NCBI RefSeq assembly: GCF_003594885.1
Contig: NZ_QZEZ01000005.1
Span: forward strand, 235,631 to 299,630
DNA length: 64,000 nt
Reading direction: 5' to 3'
Source: Vallicoccus soli
Lineage (GTDB): Bacteria > Actinomycetota > Actinomycetes > Motilibacterales > Motilibacteraceae
The first letter of the stretch is position 1. The number at the start of each line of letters is the position of its first letter. The notes beneath the pieces were generated by a model. That model had not been told where the DNA came from. It saw only the letters and a list, made by a program, of their open reading frames with translations, and did not search any database. The position numbers were made by a program, and so were the translations under genes. Positions 54,194 to 64,000 of this stretch are shown here, in pieces.

Positions 54194-54323
54194 GGGCGCG
54201 GGCCAGGGGCCCCCGGGACGCGCCGGGGGCGCTCGGCGGTCGGACGGTCCACCGCTCCACCCGCTCCAGCCCCAGGAGCAGGGCGAGCAGCAGCGGGGGC
54301 AGGACCAGGGCCAGCAGGATCAC
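54165..54323 (-). CDS. Small single-span membrane protein
   Basis: The 52-residue product is one hydrophobic helix ([20 protein letters not shown]) with a positively charged tail. GTG 54323 has GGAGGAGG nine bases upstream, a strong ribosome site that supports a real gene. Its 3' end overlaps the receiver gene by 29 bases on the other strand. Similar tiny membrane proteins are common in actinomycetes and unassigned. Confidence 0.5.
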   Translation of the reverse strand: MILLALVLPPLLLALLLGLERVERWTVRPPSAPGASRGPLARALSRAAAGPR

Positions 54324-54571
54324 GGGGTCGACCTCCTCCGGGCGCGCGGACGGGCGCGAGCGCCCCTCCCCGCGCCGCACGGGCGCAGCGGGACGGACCG
54401 GCTCGTCCCGGACCGTGCCCCTCCAGGGTCGCACGACACCACCGGTGCCCCGGTACGGGGCGGGCGCGGGCGGCGGAGGGGCACGACCCCCCGTCGGCGC
54501 CCGCGTACCGCCCCTTGAGCGCGGGACGCCCCCTCGTGCGGGGGCGGGCCCGGGTGGCAGGATCCGGGCGC

Positions 54572-55978
<1,407 letters not shown>

Positions 55979-56091
55979 CCGCACCCCGGCCGCGGGCGCG
56001 TCACCCGCGCCGGGGACGATGCCGCTGCCCGGTTCGTCGGTCCGGGTACCGCGCGGCGACGCGATGGGACAGGATGGGCGACGGGGGTGTG

Positions 56092-58209
56092 ATGGCAGCG
56101 GAGCGAGCACCACGGCAGCAGCGCCGCGCGGCGGGCCGCGCGGCGCGTCGTCGCGCCGTCGCCCGGGCGAGCGTCGGGCTCGCCGCGGCGACGGTGTTCT
56201 CGGTGCCCGCAGCCTTCGCGGCCGCGGGCACGGGCGGCGGGGGGCTCCTCGCCGGCGGCGAGGCCACGCTCCTCGCGCTGGGCAGCACCACCTGGGGCTC
56301 GATCCTCGACGGCTCGCCGTACGACCTGCCGGTCGACCCGGAGCCGGTCGCCCTCGCGCCGGAGGAGGTCCCCGAGGCGCTCGTGCAGGCCCGCCCGGCC
56401 GACCCGCTGGGCGCTCTCGGCGGCACGACGCCCACCACCCCGTACGGCCCGCCCCCGGCCGGCGGCTGGAGCGGCGGCGACACCTGGGGCGGCGGTCCGT
56501 CCACGGCACCGTACGCGGTGAGCGGGGTGCCGGCCCGGGCGCTGCAGGCGTACCGCGCCGCGGCGGCCTCCGCCCAGGCGTCCGGCTGCGCGGTGCACTG
56601 GTCCCTGCTCGCCGGCATCGGGCGGGTCGAGAGCGACCACGGCCGCTTCGGCGGAGCGACGGTCGGGGCCGACGGGCGCTCGCGCCCGTCCATCATCGGC
56701 ATCGCGCTCGACGGGCGGCCGGGCGTGGCCGGGATCGGCGACACCGACGGCGGCCGGCTCGACGGCGACACGACGTACGACCGCGCCGTCGGCCCCATGC
56801 AGTTCATCCCGGGCACCTGGGCGATCGCGGGCACGGACGCGGACGGCGACGGGGTCGCGGACCCGCAGGACATCGACGACGCCGCGCTCTCCGCCGCGCG
56901 CTACCTCTGCGCGGGCGGGGCGGACCTGTCGACCACCGCGGGCCAGCGCTCGGCCGTCCTGCGCTACAACCGCAGCACCGCGTACGTCGACCTGGTCCTG
57001 GGCATCGCCGCGGGCTACCGGTCGGGCGTCCCGGCGGGCTCGGCGACCGGGCCGGTCACCCCGGCCAGGCCGCTGCCGACCCGCCCGCTGCCCGGGACGA
57101 CGCCGCCGGGCAGCGTCACCGACCCGACGCCCTCGCCGTCGCCGAGCCCCCGCCCGTCGCGGCCGGGGGAGCCGTCGCAGCCGGGGAAGCCGTCCCAGCC
57201 GGGGACGCCGTCCCAGCCCGGGACGCCGTCGCGGCCGGGGACGCCGTCCCAGCCCGGGGGGCCGTCGCAGCCGGGGAAGCCGTCGCAGCCGGGGAAGCCG
57301 TCGCAGCCCGGGACGCCCCCGGCGCAGGCTCCTGCCGCACCCACGGGCGTCACCGCCCGCGGCACGGCCGAGGGGGTCGTCCTGACCTGGGACGACGCCC
57401 CCGCGGGCGTCGTCGGGTGGGTGGTCGACGGCGCGCCCAGCGGTGCCGGCCCGTGGACGCCGCTGGTCGAGGAGCCCCTCGAGGAGCCGACCTGGACCGA
57501 CGCCGCCGCGCCCGAGGGCGTCGAGCGGCACTACCGGGTCCGCGCCGTGGGCGCGGGGGGCGCGCAGTCCCCCTCCGCCCGCGCGAAGGCGACCCGGCCG
57601 GACACGGCCCCCGCGGCGCCCCGCGACCTCGAGGCGGTCGCCGTCGAGGGCGGCACCCGCCTCACCTGGACCGCGGGCGAGGAGGGCGACCTCAGCGGCT
57701 ACCTGGTGCTGCGCGTCGTCCCCGGCGCCGAGCCGGTGCAGCTGACCGACGAGCCGCTCGAGGACGCCGAGTACCTCGACGAGGAGCCGGTCCCCGGCGC
57801 GACGTACCGCGTGGTGGCCGTCGACGCGGCGGGGCAGCGGTCCGAGCCCGCCGAGGTCGAGGCGCCCGCCGGCGGCGGCACCCCGGACGGGACGCCGGGC
57901 GGGACGCCGGGCGGGACGCCGGGCGGCACCCCGGGCGGCGGCACCCCCGGCGGGACGCCGGACGGCGCCCCCGGCGGGACGCCGGACGGCACCCCCGGCG
58001 GGACGCCCGCCCAGACGCCCGCCCAGACGGCGGTGCAGACGGCGGTGCAGACCCCGGGCCGCACGCCGGTGCGCACGGCGACCGCTGCCGCGACCGCCAC
58101 CGGGCCGGGCACCGCGGGCGGGGAGGGCGCGCCGGCGCCGTGCACGCCGGGCGTGGCGACGCCGTTCCCGACCCCACCGGCGACGCCCGGCGCGACCCCG
58201 ACCTGCTGA
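56092..58209 (+). CDS. Secreted transglycosylase-like protein with Pro-rich repeats and two FN3 domains
   Basis: The 705-residue protein has an Arg-rich start and signal peptide (about 1-45). An SLT/MltB-like lytic domain follows (about 150-305): LLAGIGRVESDHGRFGG with the catalytic Glu, then AVGPMQFIPGTWAIAGTDAD and LSAARYLCAGGADL. A repeat zone (about 350-410) has units of SQPGKP/SQPGTP type. Two FN3 modules (about 420-590) lead into a GTPGGTP-type repeat tail and a C-terminal Ser/Thr/Pro region with two cysteines. The FN3 and repeats probably span or bind the wall. ATG 56092 is chosen; ATG 56074 is possible. Confidence 0.87.
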   Translation: MAAERAPRQQRRAAGRAARRRAVARASVGLAAATVFSVPAAFAAAGTGGGGLLAGGEATLLALGSTTWGSILDGSPYDLPVDPEPVALAPEEVPEALVQARPADPLGALGGTTPTTPYGPPPAGGWSGGDTWGGGPSTAPYAVSGVPARALQAYRAAAASAQASGCAVHWSLLAGIGRVESDHGRFGGATVGADGRSRPSIIGIALDGRPGVAGIGDTDGGRLDGDTTYDRAVGPMQFIPGTWAIAGTDADGDGVADPQDIDDAALSAARYLCAGGADLSTTAGQRSAVLRYNRSTAYVDLVLGIAAGYRSGVPAGSATGPVTPARPLPTRPLPGTTPPGSVTDPTPSPSPSPRPSRPGEPSQPGKPSQPGTPSQPGTPSRPGTPSQPGGPSQPGKPSQPGKPSQPGTPPAQAPAAPTGVTARGTAEGVVLTWDDAPAGVVGWVVDGAPSGAGPWTPLVEEPLEEPTWTDAAAPEGVERHYRVRAVGAGGAQSPSARAKATRPDTAPAAPRDLEAVAVEGGTRLTWTAGEEGDLSGYLVLRVVPGAEPVQLTDEPLEDAEYLDEEPVPGATYRVVAVDAAGQRSEPAEVEAPAGGGTPDGTPGGTPGGTPGGTPGGGTPGGTPDGAPGGTPDGTPGGTPAQTPAQTAVQTAVQTPGRTPVRTATAAATATGPGTAGGEGAPAPCTPGVATPFPTPPATPGATPTC

Positions 58210-58211
58210 GC

Positions 58212-58589
58212 GTGGGGCGGGGCGGGACCACCGCGTGGCGGGCGGCGCTCGTCGTCGCGGTCGTCGTGCAGCTCGTGGTGCTCTACGCGCCGTCGGCCGG
58301 TGGTGCGGCGGGTGTGCCGCACCTGGACAAGCTCGTGCACGCCGCCGTCTTCGCCGCCGTGGCGGTCACCGGCCGACGGGCCGGACTGCCGGCGGGCCCG
58401 CTGCTGGCGGTGCTGCTCGGGCACGCGGTGCTGAGCGAGGTGCTGCAGGGAGCGCTGCTGCCCGGCCGCTCGGGCGACCCGCTCGACGCGGTCGCCGACG
58501 CGGCGGGCGCGGTGCTCGGGCTCCGCGCCGCGCGCACGGGGGAGTCCGCCCCCCGCGCCGTCGGCGCGGGGGACAGACTGGGGGGATGA
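58212..58589 (+). CDS. VanZ-like membrane protein
   Basis: The 125-residue protein has three to four spans and the VanZ pattern VPHLDKLVHAAVFAAVAV, then LSEVLQGALLPGRSGDPLDAVADAAGAVLG. VanZ-family proteins are linked to low-level glycopeptide resistance and envelope traits, but most are uncharacterised. GTG 58212 begins two bases after the transglycosylase stop, and its own stop overlaps the YqgE start (ATGA). Confidence 0.83.
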   Translation: MGRGGTTAWRAALVVAVVVQLVVLYAPSAGGAAGVPHLDKLVHAAVFAAVAVTGRRAGLPAGPLLAVLLGHAVLSEVLQGALLPGRSGDPLDAVADAAGAVLGLRAARTGESAPRAVGAGDRLGG

Positions 58590-59143
58590 CCGGACGCTCG
58601 CTGGCGGGGCAGCTGCTCGTGGCCGCGCCCTCCCTCGCGGAGGGACCCTTCGCCCGCTCCGTGGTGGTGCTCCTGGACCACGACGAGGACGGTGCGCTCG
58701 GCGTGATCGTCAACCGGCCCACCGAGGTCGACGTGGCCGACGTGCTGCCCGACTGGCAGCCGCTGGCGACCGGGCCGGGCGTCGTCTTCCAGGGGGGTCC
58801 GGTCGCGCTCGACTCGGCCCTCGCGCTCGCCGCCGTGCCGGGCACCGAGGAGCCGCCGGGGCTGCGGCGGGTGGTCGGCGGCCTGGGGCTGGTCGACCTC
58901 GACGCCGAGCCGGCACTGCTCGCGCCGCGCCTCGGCCGGCTGCGGGTGTTCGCCGGCTACGCCGGCTGGTCGCCGGGCCAGCTCGAGGAGGAGGTCGCCT
59001 CCGGCGCCTGGTACGTCGTGGCCGCCGAGCCCGGCGACGTCTTCAGCGACGCGCCGGCGGGGCTGTGGCGCAGGGTGCTGCGCCGCCAGCCGGGGGACCT
59101 GGCGCTGCTCTCGACGTACCCGGAGGACCCCTCGCTCAACTGA
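58586..59143 (+). CDS. YqgE/AlgH family protein
   Basis: The 185-residue protein has the UPF0301 core: LLVAAPSLAEGPFARSVVVL, HDEDGALGVIVNRPTEVDV, VFQGGPVA and FAGYAGWSPGQLEEEVASGA. Its molecular role is unknown; AlgH is named from alginate regulation in Pseudomonas. Its ATG overlaps the stop of the VanZ-like gene. Confidence 0.93.
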   Translation: MTGRSLAGQLLVAAPSLAEGPFARSVVVLLDHDEDGALGVIVNRPTEVDVADVLPDWQPLATGPGVVFQGGPVALDSALALAAVPGTEEPPGLRRVVGGLGLVDLDAEPALLAPRLGRLRVFAGYAGWSPGQLEEEVASGAWYVVAAEPGDVFSDAPAGLWRRVLRRQPGDLALLSTYPEDPSLN

Positions 59144-59191
59144 CGCCGCACCGACCCCGCCGGCCGGGGGTGGCGCCTAGGATCGGGGGCC

Positions 59192-59545
59192 ATGAGCCGA
59201 GCCGCGCAGCCGTACCCCACGCTCGACCCGTCCGACCTGCGCCCGCGGGCGACGACCGGGCCGGACGGGCCCGGGCTCGACGCGCCGGGTGGCGGGACGC
59301 TCGTCGAGGAGGACCTCGGCACGCGCACGGACGCGACGCAGGACTACCGCTACGACGAGGGCGACCACGAGCGCTACTCGCACTACGCGCCCAAGGACAA
59401 GATCATGGAGGCCATGGTCACGGGCACGCCGATCCGCGCGCTGTGCGGCAAGGTGTGGGTGCCGAGCCGCGACCCGAAGCGCTTCCCGGTGTGCCCGGCG
59501 TGCAAGGAGGTCTGGGAGTCGCTGCCGCCCGGTGGCGAGGCCTGA
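59192..59545 (+). CDS. DUF3039 protein
   Basis: The 117-residue protein contains the DUF3039 core YSHYAPKDKIMEAMVTGTPI, RALCGKVWVPSRDPKRFPVC and PACKEVWE. Three cysteines (C at VC-PAC and in ALCGK) suggest metal binding. The family is widespread in actinobacteria, often beside the helicase and MFS genes seen here. TAGGAT lies eight bases before the ATG. Confidence 0.92.
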   Translation: MSRAAQPYPTLDPSDLRPRATTGPDGPGLDAPGGGTLVEEDLGTRTDATQDYRYDEGDHERYSHYAPKDKIMEAMVTGTPIRALCGKVWVPSRDPKRFPVCPACKEVWESLPPGGEA

Positions 59546-59615
59546 GCGCCTGAGCGGGCTCGCGCGGCCGCGCCTGCAGCGCGGGCCGCGGTCCGGGCCC
59601 GCCTATCCTCGCCGG

Positions 59616-61046
59616 GTGGTCCCCCGCACCGCCGCGCGCTCGGCCCGGCCCTCCCGCCGCCCCGCGGCCCCCGCCCCCGAGCGGCTCCTCACCGGCGAGC
59701 GCGGGCGGATGACCGTGGGCATCGTCACCGCCGTCCTGCTCCTCGCCTTCGAGGCGATGGCGGTCGCCACGGCGATGCCGGTGGCCGTGCGCGAGCTGGA
59801 CGGGCTCCCGCTGTACGCCTGGGCCTTCTCGGCCTTCAGCACCACCTCCCTCGTCGGCATGGTCACCGCGGGGGAGGTCTGCGACCGCCGCGGCCCGCGG
59901 GCGCCCCTGCTCGTCGGGGTGCTCACCTTCGCCGCGGGGCTCGTGCTGGCCGGCGCGGCGACGGCCATGCCCGTCTTCGTGCTCGGGCGGGCCGTGCAGG
60001 GCCTGGGTGCGGGGCTCGTCATCGTCGCCCTCTACGTGGTGGTGGCCCGTGCCTACCCCGCGTCGCTGCGCCCGCGGGTGTTCTCGGCGATGTCCTCGGC
60101 GTGGGTGCTGCCGTCGATCGTCGGGCCGGCCCTGGCCGGGTGGCTGGCGGAGAGCCTGACCTGGCGGCTGGTCTTCCTGGCGGTGCTGCCGTTCGTGGGG
60201 CTCGCCCTGGCGTGCGTGCTGCCCGGGCTCGGCGCCCTCGAGGGCCCCGCCGAGGGCGCGGTGCCGCGGCGCGGGCGCAAGCGCCTCGCCCTGCTCGCCG
60301 CCGTGGGGGCCGCCCTGGTGCAGTACGCCGGAGGCCACCTCGTCCTGTCCAGCGCGCTCGTCGCCGCGGCGGGGGTGGCGCTGCTCGTGCCGAGCCTGCC
60401 GCGGCTGCTGCCGCCGGGCACCCTGCGGGCCGCGCGGGGGCTGCCGGCGACCATCCTCATGCGCGGGGTCCTCTCCGGCGCCTTCGTCGGCGCGGAGAGC
60501 TTCGTGCCGCTCATGCTCGTGCAGGAGCGGGGGCTCAGCGCGACGGCCGCCGGGCTGTGCCTCACCGGCTCCGCGCTCGGCTGGGCGGCCGGCTCCTGGT
60601 TCCAGGGGCGCCCGGCGACCCGGGTGCCGCGCCCGCGCCTGGTGCAGGGCGGCTGCGGGCTGCTCGCCCTCGGCATCGGGCTCGTCGCGCTCACCCTGCT
60701 CGACGCGGTGCCCACCGCGGTCGCGGTCCTGGCGTGGACCGTCGCGGGGCTCGGCATGGGGCTCGCCATGGCGTCGGTCTCGGTGCTCACCCTCGAGCTG
60801 TCCCCGCCCGCCGACCAGGGGGCCAGCTCCGCGGCCCTGCAGGTGAGCGACGCGGTGGGCGCCATCGCGCTCGTCGGCCTCGCCGGCGCGCTCTTCGCCG
60901 GGCTGCACGCCGCGCCCGGCCAGGACGCCGACGCCTTCGCGCTGATCTACGCCGCCATGCTCGCCGTGGCCGTGGTCGGCACGCTCCTCGCCCCCCGGGT
61001 ACGGCCGCGCGCCCACGCCGCCCCGGCCGGCGGGCGACACGCGTAG
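59616..61046 (+). CDS. MFS transporter, DHA2-like
   Basis: The 476-residue protein has twelve to fourteen spans. The MFS loop is GEVCDRRGPRAPLLVGVLT (GDxxGRR-like) and helix 4 carries LGRAVQGLGAGLVIVALY. It is likely a drug or metabolite exporter. TATCCT lies six bases before GTG 59616, so a leaderless start is expected; the Arg/Ala-rich N-terminus is about 30 residues before span 1. No regulator is adjacent. Confidence 0.9.
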   Translation: MVPRTAARSARPSRRPAAPAPERLLTGERGRMTVGIVTAVLLLAFEAMAVATAMPVAVRELDGLPLYAWAFSAFSTTSLVGMVTAGEVCDRRGPRAPLLVGVLTFAAGLVLAGAATAMPVFVLGRAVQGLGAGLVIVALYVVVARAYPASLRPRVFSAMSSAWVLPSIVGPALAGWLAESLTWRLVFLAVLPFVGLALACVLPGLGALEGPAEGAVPRRGRKRLALLAAVGAALVQYAGGHLVLSSALVAAAGVALLVPSLPRLLPPGTLRAARGLPATILMRGVLSGAFVGAESFVPLMLVQERGLSATAAGLCLTGSALGWAAGSWFQGRPATRVPRPRLVQGGCGLLALGIGLVALTLLDAVPTAVAVLAWTVAGLGMGLAMASVSVLTLELSPPADQGASSAALQVSDAVGAIALVGLAGALFAGLHAAPGQDADAFALIYAAMLAVAVVGTLLAPRVRPRAHAAPAGGRHA

Positions 61047-61123
61047 CACGCCGCCGGCGGCGCGCCGGGCAGCCCCCGGCGGCGGCATGTCGCCCGTGCC
61101 GCTGGGCTAGCCTCGCCGGGCCG

Positions 61124-62908
61124 ATGAGTACCTCCGCCGCCTCGCACCTGCCCCCCGCGTACCCCGCCCGCGCGCCGTGGGGGACGGCCCCCCGGCTGCG
61201 CGCCTGGCAGCAGGAGGCCCTCGAGCTCTACCAGCGCCGGGCCCCGCGGGACTTCCTCGCGGTGGCCACCCCGGGCGCGGGCAAGACGACCTTCGCGCTG
61301 CGGATCGCGTCCGAGCTCGTGGAGCAGGGCGTGGTGCAGGCGGTCACCGTCGTGGCCCCCACCGAGCACCTCAAGCGCCAGTGGGCGGAGGCTGCCCACC
61401 GGGTGGGGCTGCGCATCGACCCCCAGTTCCGCAACGGCCAGGGCGCGGTGTCCCGGGAGTACCAGGGCGTCGCGCTCACGTACGCCCAGGTCGCCGCGCA
61501 CCCGGTGCTGCACCGGCGGCGCACCGAGGCGCGCCGCACGCTGGTCGTCCTCGACGAGATCCACCACGCGGGCGACGCGCTGTCCTGGGGCGACGCGGTG
61601 CGCGAGGCGTTCGAGCCGGCGACCCGGCGCCTGGCCCTCACCGGGACGCCGTTCCGCTCCGACGTCTCCCCCATCCCCTTCGTCACGTACGAGGCCGGGC
61701 CCGACGGGGTGCGCCGCTCGAGCGCGGACTACACGTACGGCTACGGCCGGGCCCTCGCCGACGGCGTCGTCCGTCCGGTGATCTTCCTCGCGTACACCGG
61801 GCAGATGCGGTGGCGGACCCGGGCCGGCGACGAGGTCGCCGCGAGCCTGGGCGAGCCGATGACCAAGGACCTCGTCGGCCAGGCGTGGCGCACCGCCCTG
61901 GACCCGCACGGCAACTGGATCCCGCAGGTCCTCACGGCCGCGGACCGGCGCCTGTCCGAGGTGCGCCGGCACGTGCCCGACGCCGGGGCGATGGTCATCG
62001 CCACCGACCACCAGACGGCGCGGGCGTACGCCGCCCGGCTGCGCGCCATCACCGGCGAGGCGCCGACGGTGGTCCTGTCCGACGACCCGCAGGCGAGCGA
62101 CCGGATCGAGGAGTTCGCGACGGGCACCACCCGGTGGCTCGTCGCGGTGCGGATGGTCTCCGAGGGCGTCGACGTGCCGCGGCTGGCCGTGGGGGTGTAC
62201 GCCACGAGCACCGCCACCCCGCTCTTCTTCGCCCAGGCCGTGGGGCGCTTCGTCCGGGCCCGCCGCCGCGGGGAGACCGCCTCGGTGTTCCTGCCGAGCG
62301 TCCCCCAGCTGCTCGGGCACGCGCACGGCATGGAGGTCGAGCGGGACCACGTCCTGGACCGTCCGCGGCGCGAGGACGAGGACGTCTGGGCGCCGGAGGA
62401 CGCGCTGGTCGCCGCCGCGAACCGCACCGGGACGACGGGCGAGCAGGAGGCGCTGTCCTTCGAGGCCCTCGAGGCGGAGGCCCACTTCGACCGCGTGCTC
62501 TTCGACGGCGGCGAGTTCGGTACGCAGGCGGCCGTCGGCTCGGCCGAGGAGGAGGACTTCCTCGGCCTGCCCGGCCTCCTCGAGCCGGACCAGGTCACGA
62601 CGCTGCTGCAGGCGCGCCAGGCCGAGCAGCAGGCCGCGCGGCGCCGGCGGGGGAGCGGTGCACCGGCGCCCGCGCCGGAGCCCGAGCCCGAGGTGTCCAC
62701 GCACAAGGCGCTGGCGCTGCTGCGCAAGGAGCTCAACGGGCTCGTGGGCGCGTGGCACCACCGGACCGGGCAGCCGCACGGCGCCGTGCACGCCGAGCTG
62801 CGCCGCAGCTGCGGGGGCCCGCCCAGCGCCACCGCGACGGCGGCGCAGCTGCAGGAGCGCATCGCCCTGATCCGCCGCTGGGCGGCCGCGGGCCGCACGC
62901 TCGCCTGA
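61124..62908 (+). CDS. DEAD/DEAH-type helicase
   Basis: The 594-residue superfamily-2 helicase has motif Q/I PRLRAWQQEALELY and VATPGAGKTTFALRI, motif II VVLDEIHHAGDALSWGDA, motif III LALTGTPFRSD, motif V VRMVSEGVDVPRLAVGVYAT and motif VI FAQAVGRFVRARR. The C-terminal quarter (about 430-594) is acidic then helical and unassigned. Family members of this actinobacterial type are poorly studied and may act on DNA repair intermediates. TAGCCT is ten bases before the ATG. Confidence 0.92.
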   Translation: MSTSAASHLPPAYPARAPWGTAPRLRAWQQEALELYQRRAPRDFLAVATPGAGKTTFALRIASELVEQGVVQAVTVVAPTEHLKRQWAEAAHRVGLRIDPQFRNGQGAVSREYQGVALTYAQVAAHPVLHRRRTEARRTLVVLDEIHHAGDALSWGDAVREAFEPATRRLALTGTPFRSDVSPIPFVTYEAGPDGVRRSSADYTYGYGRALADGVVRPVIFLAYTGQMRWRTRAGDEVAASLGEPMTKDLVGQAWRTALDPHGNWIPQVLTAADRRLSEVRRHVPDAGAMVIATDHQTARAYAARLRAITGEAPTVVLSDDPQASDRIEEFATGTTRWLVAVRMVSEGVDVPRLAVGVYATSTATPLFFAQAVGRFVRARRRGETASVFLPSVPQLLGHAHGMEVERDHVLDRPRREDEDVWAPEDALVAAANRTGTTGEQEALSFEALEAEAHFDRVLFDGGEFGTQAAVGSAEEEDFLGLPGLLEPDQVTTLLQARQAEQQAARRRRGSGAPAPAPEPEPEVSTHKALALLRKELNGLVGAWHHRTGQPHGAVHAELRRSCGGPPSATATAAQLQERIALIRRWAAAGRTLA

Positions 62909-62961
62909 GCCGGCGCCGCGCTGGCCGGAACACCGCCGCGCGCGGCCCTGTTGACGAGGGC

Positions 62962-63327
62962 ATGGCGACGAAGACCCTGACCCGCGAGACGCACGACGAG
63001 ACCGTGAAGGACGGCATCGTCCTCATCGACTTCTGGGCCTCCTGGTGCGGCCCCTGCCGGCAGTTCGCGCCGGTCTTCGAGCGGGTGTCCGAGGCCAACC
63101 CGGACGCGTCGTTCGTGAAGGTCGACACCGAGGCCGAGCAGGAGCTCGCCGCCATGTACGGCGTCAGCGCCATCCCGACCCTGGTGGTCTACCGCGACGG
63201 GATCCCGGTGTTCAGCCAGCCGGGCGCGCTGCCCGAGCCGAGCCTCGTGGACCTGCTGGAGCAGGTGCGCGGGCTGGACATGGACGAGGTCCGCAAGCAG
63301 TACGACGCCGCCCGCTCCGGCTCCTGA
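62962..63327 (+). CDS. trxA: Thioredoxin
   Basis: The 121-residue protein has the redox site WCGPC (Cys29 and Cys32) in LIDFWASWCGPCRQFAPVFE and the cis-Pro loop SAIPTLVVYRDG. It reduces disulfides in the cytoplasm; no signal peptide is present. The last 15 residues (DMDEVRKQYDAARSG) extend past the usual fold. A strong hairpin follows 27 bases after the stop. Confidence 0.94.
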   Translation: MATKTLTRETHDETVKDGIVLIDFWASWCGPCRQFAPVFERVSEANPDASFVKVDTEAEQELAAMYGVSAIPTLVVYRDGIPVFSQPGALPEPSLVDLLEQVRGLDMDEVRKQYDAARSGS

Positions 63328-63354
63328 CGCGCCCGGCAGGCGCAGGCAGCAGGA

Positions 63355-63395
63355 CCGCCGCCCCGCACCCCGCTCCCGGGGGTGCGGGGCGGCGG
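63355..63395 (+). terminator. Terminator after trxA
   Basis: A perfect 17-bp stem (CCGCCGCCCCGCACCCC, 63355-63371, with 63379-63395) closes a seven-base loop. It insulates the rRNA promoters downstream. Confidence 0.85.
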
Positions 63396-63470
63396 CACGC
63401 CCGGGGTGGTGACGCGCGCCACGCGACCGGGGCTGCGCTGGGCCTCAGGTGCGGGGCGCAGGAGCCGAAG

Positions 63471-63499
63471 TTGACCTCGAGGGCAGCGGTGCGTACTGT
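63471..63499 (+). promoter_or_regulatory. rRNA promoter P1
   Basis: TTGACC (63471-63476), 17 bases and TACTGT (63494-63499) form the upstream promoter of the rRNA operon, about 370 bases ahead of 16S. Confidence 0.75.
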
Positions 63500-63644
63500 T
63501 GTCCCTCGTGCCCCGGACGGGGAGGAACGGACACCGAGGTGGCCGGTCCCGCGGAGCACGACCCCGGAGCAGGACCTCGCACTCGGCGCTCACGCAGCGG
63601 CGGGTCGTGCGGAATGCCCCGGAGCGGAGCGCAGGAAGGCCGGT

Positions 63645-63674
63645 TTGACCGGGCCGGAAAAGCCCCGCTAAAGT
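63645..63674 (+). promoter_or_regulatory. rRNA promoter P2
   Basis: TTGACC (63645-63650), 18 bases and TAAAGT (63669-63674) form a second promoter about 190 bases ahead of 16S. Confidence 0.78.
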
Positions 63675-63699
63675 GGAGGAACCGCCGCAGGGAAGGGCC

Positions 63700-63866
63700 C
63701 GGGAACGGGAGCCGGAACTGTGGGCGCCGGGTGGTTGAGAACTCAACAGCGTGCCATGTACATCAATGCCAATTGTTGTTTTTTGGTGTGTGGGATGATG
63801 ACTGGTTTGGTCAGTTGTTGTGCTGCATGCCGGGGTTTTCTTCTAGTTGTTCTAGTTTTCTAGGCA
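63700..63866 (+). other. rRNA leader with antitermination and processing sequences
   Basis: GTTGAGAACTCAAC (63734-63747), followed by AGCGTG, matches the conserved actinobacterial rRNA leader block thought to act in antitermination and RNase III processing. The following 100 bases are T-rich, a sharp break from the surrounding GC content. No gene is present. Confidence 0.7.
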
Positions 63867-64000
63867 TCTACGGAGAGTTTGATCCTGGCTCAGGACGAAC
63901 GCTGGCGGCGTGCTTAACACATGCAAGTCGAACGGATTCCACTCTTCGGGGTGGGGTTAGTGGCGAACGGGTGAGTAACACGTGAGCAACCTGCCCCTGG
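63867..64000 (+). rRNA. rrs: 16S ribosomal RNA, 5' end (partial)
   Basis: AGAGTTTGATCCTGGCTCAG begins at 63874, which is position 8 in E. coli numbering, so the mature start is near 63867. The V1 hairpin (ACTCTTCGGGGT) and GTGGCGAACGGGTGAGTAAC follow. The gene runs off the window after about 134 bases. The sequence is typical of actinobacteria but too short to set a genus. Confidence 0.97.

Noticed and set aside
57165..57325. Regular short repeats resembling a small CRISPR-like array
   Set aside because: The unit is in frame and encodes SQPG-type residues of the transglycosylase; there are no unique spacers or cas genes.
63328..63671. Frames of up to 208 codons after trxA
   Set aside because: They run across a terminator and rRNA promoters and lack any motif.

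Overview
This window looks like chromosome from a very GC-rich (well above 70 %) actinomycete. The evidence is the codon bias, the frequent GTG starts, the many genes whose -10 box lies only 6-8 bases before the start codon, a tmRNA tag ending in ALAA, and an actinobacterial 16S rRNA 5' end. A chemoreceptor suggests a motile cell, which would fit Kineosporiales/Motilibacter-like soil actinomycetes, but genus cannot be set from sequence reading alone. I see no phage, transposon or CRISPR array.

Layout. 1-4.8 kb: the N-terminal part of an FHA/FtsK-SpoIIIE-type protein cut by the window edge, a c-di-AMP-type riboswitch ahead of an NlpC/P60 wall hydrolase, and a secreted TAP-family hydrolase. 4.8-10.3 kb: core genes prfB, ftsE, ftsX, an M23 wall hydrolase and smpB. 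10.4-19.8 kb: an aldehyde dehydrogenase, a quinone-oxidoreductase-like enzyme, a PAP2 protein, and a divergent surface-glycan cluster with two GT9 proteins, GT4, a GT-A enzyme and an HldE-like bifunctional enzyme. 19.8-20.2 kb: ssrA (tmRNA), separated from smpB by the preceding block.

20.2-26.6 kb: an organosulfur operon with a short leader peptide, ABC importer, flavin monooxygenase, two flavin reductases, cysteine dioxygenase and rhodanese, mostly joined by 4-base GTGA overlaps. 26.6-29.4 kb: two divergent regulator pairs, MetAP/XRE and MarR/EamA. 29.2-36 kb: glycogen-debranching-like enzyme and a LacI-controlled sugar ABC importer without its ATPase, followed by a large repeat-built hairpin. 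36.4-39.5 kb: an infA gene, an unknown gene, an aldo/keto reductase and an AAA+ ATPase.

39.5-45 kb: a sorbitol/glucitol PTS operon (srlA-srlE-srlB-dehydrogenase-zinc ribbon-gutM) divergent from a SorC-type regulator. 45-49.8 kb: cupin, chemoreceptor and dihydroxyacetone kinase dhaKLM, a second PTS-dependent system. 49.9-54.2 kb: a signalling cluster with two stand-alone receivers, a receiver-PP2C phosphatase and a CHASE3 histidine kinase. 54.6-63.3 kb: malic enzyme, a modular secreted transglycosylase, VanZ-like, YqgE/AlgH, DUF3039, MFS, helicase and thioredoxin genes. 63.4-64 kb: two rRNA promoters, the rRNA leader and the start of 16S rRNA.

The most unusual structures are tiny cistrons that begin directly at a -10-dictated start and end exactly on the start codon of ftsE and of smpB, a four-copy 14-bp repeat between map and its divergent XRE gene, two 16-bp tandem arrays placed right after stop codons, and the smpB-ssrA split by glycan genes. 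All function calls rest on motif recognition by eye; no database search was run.
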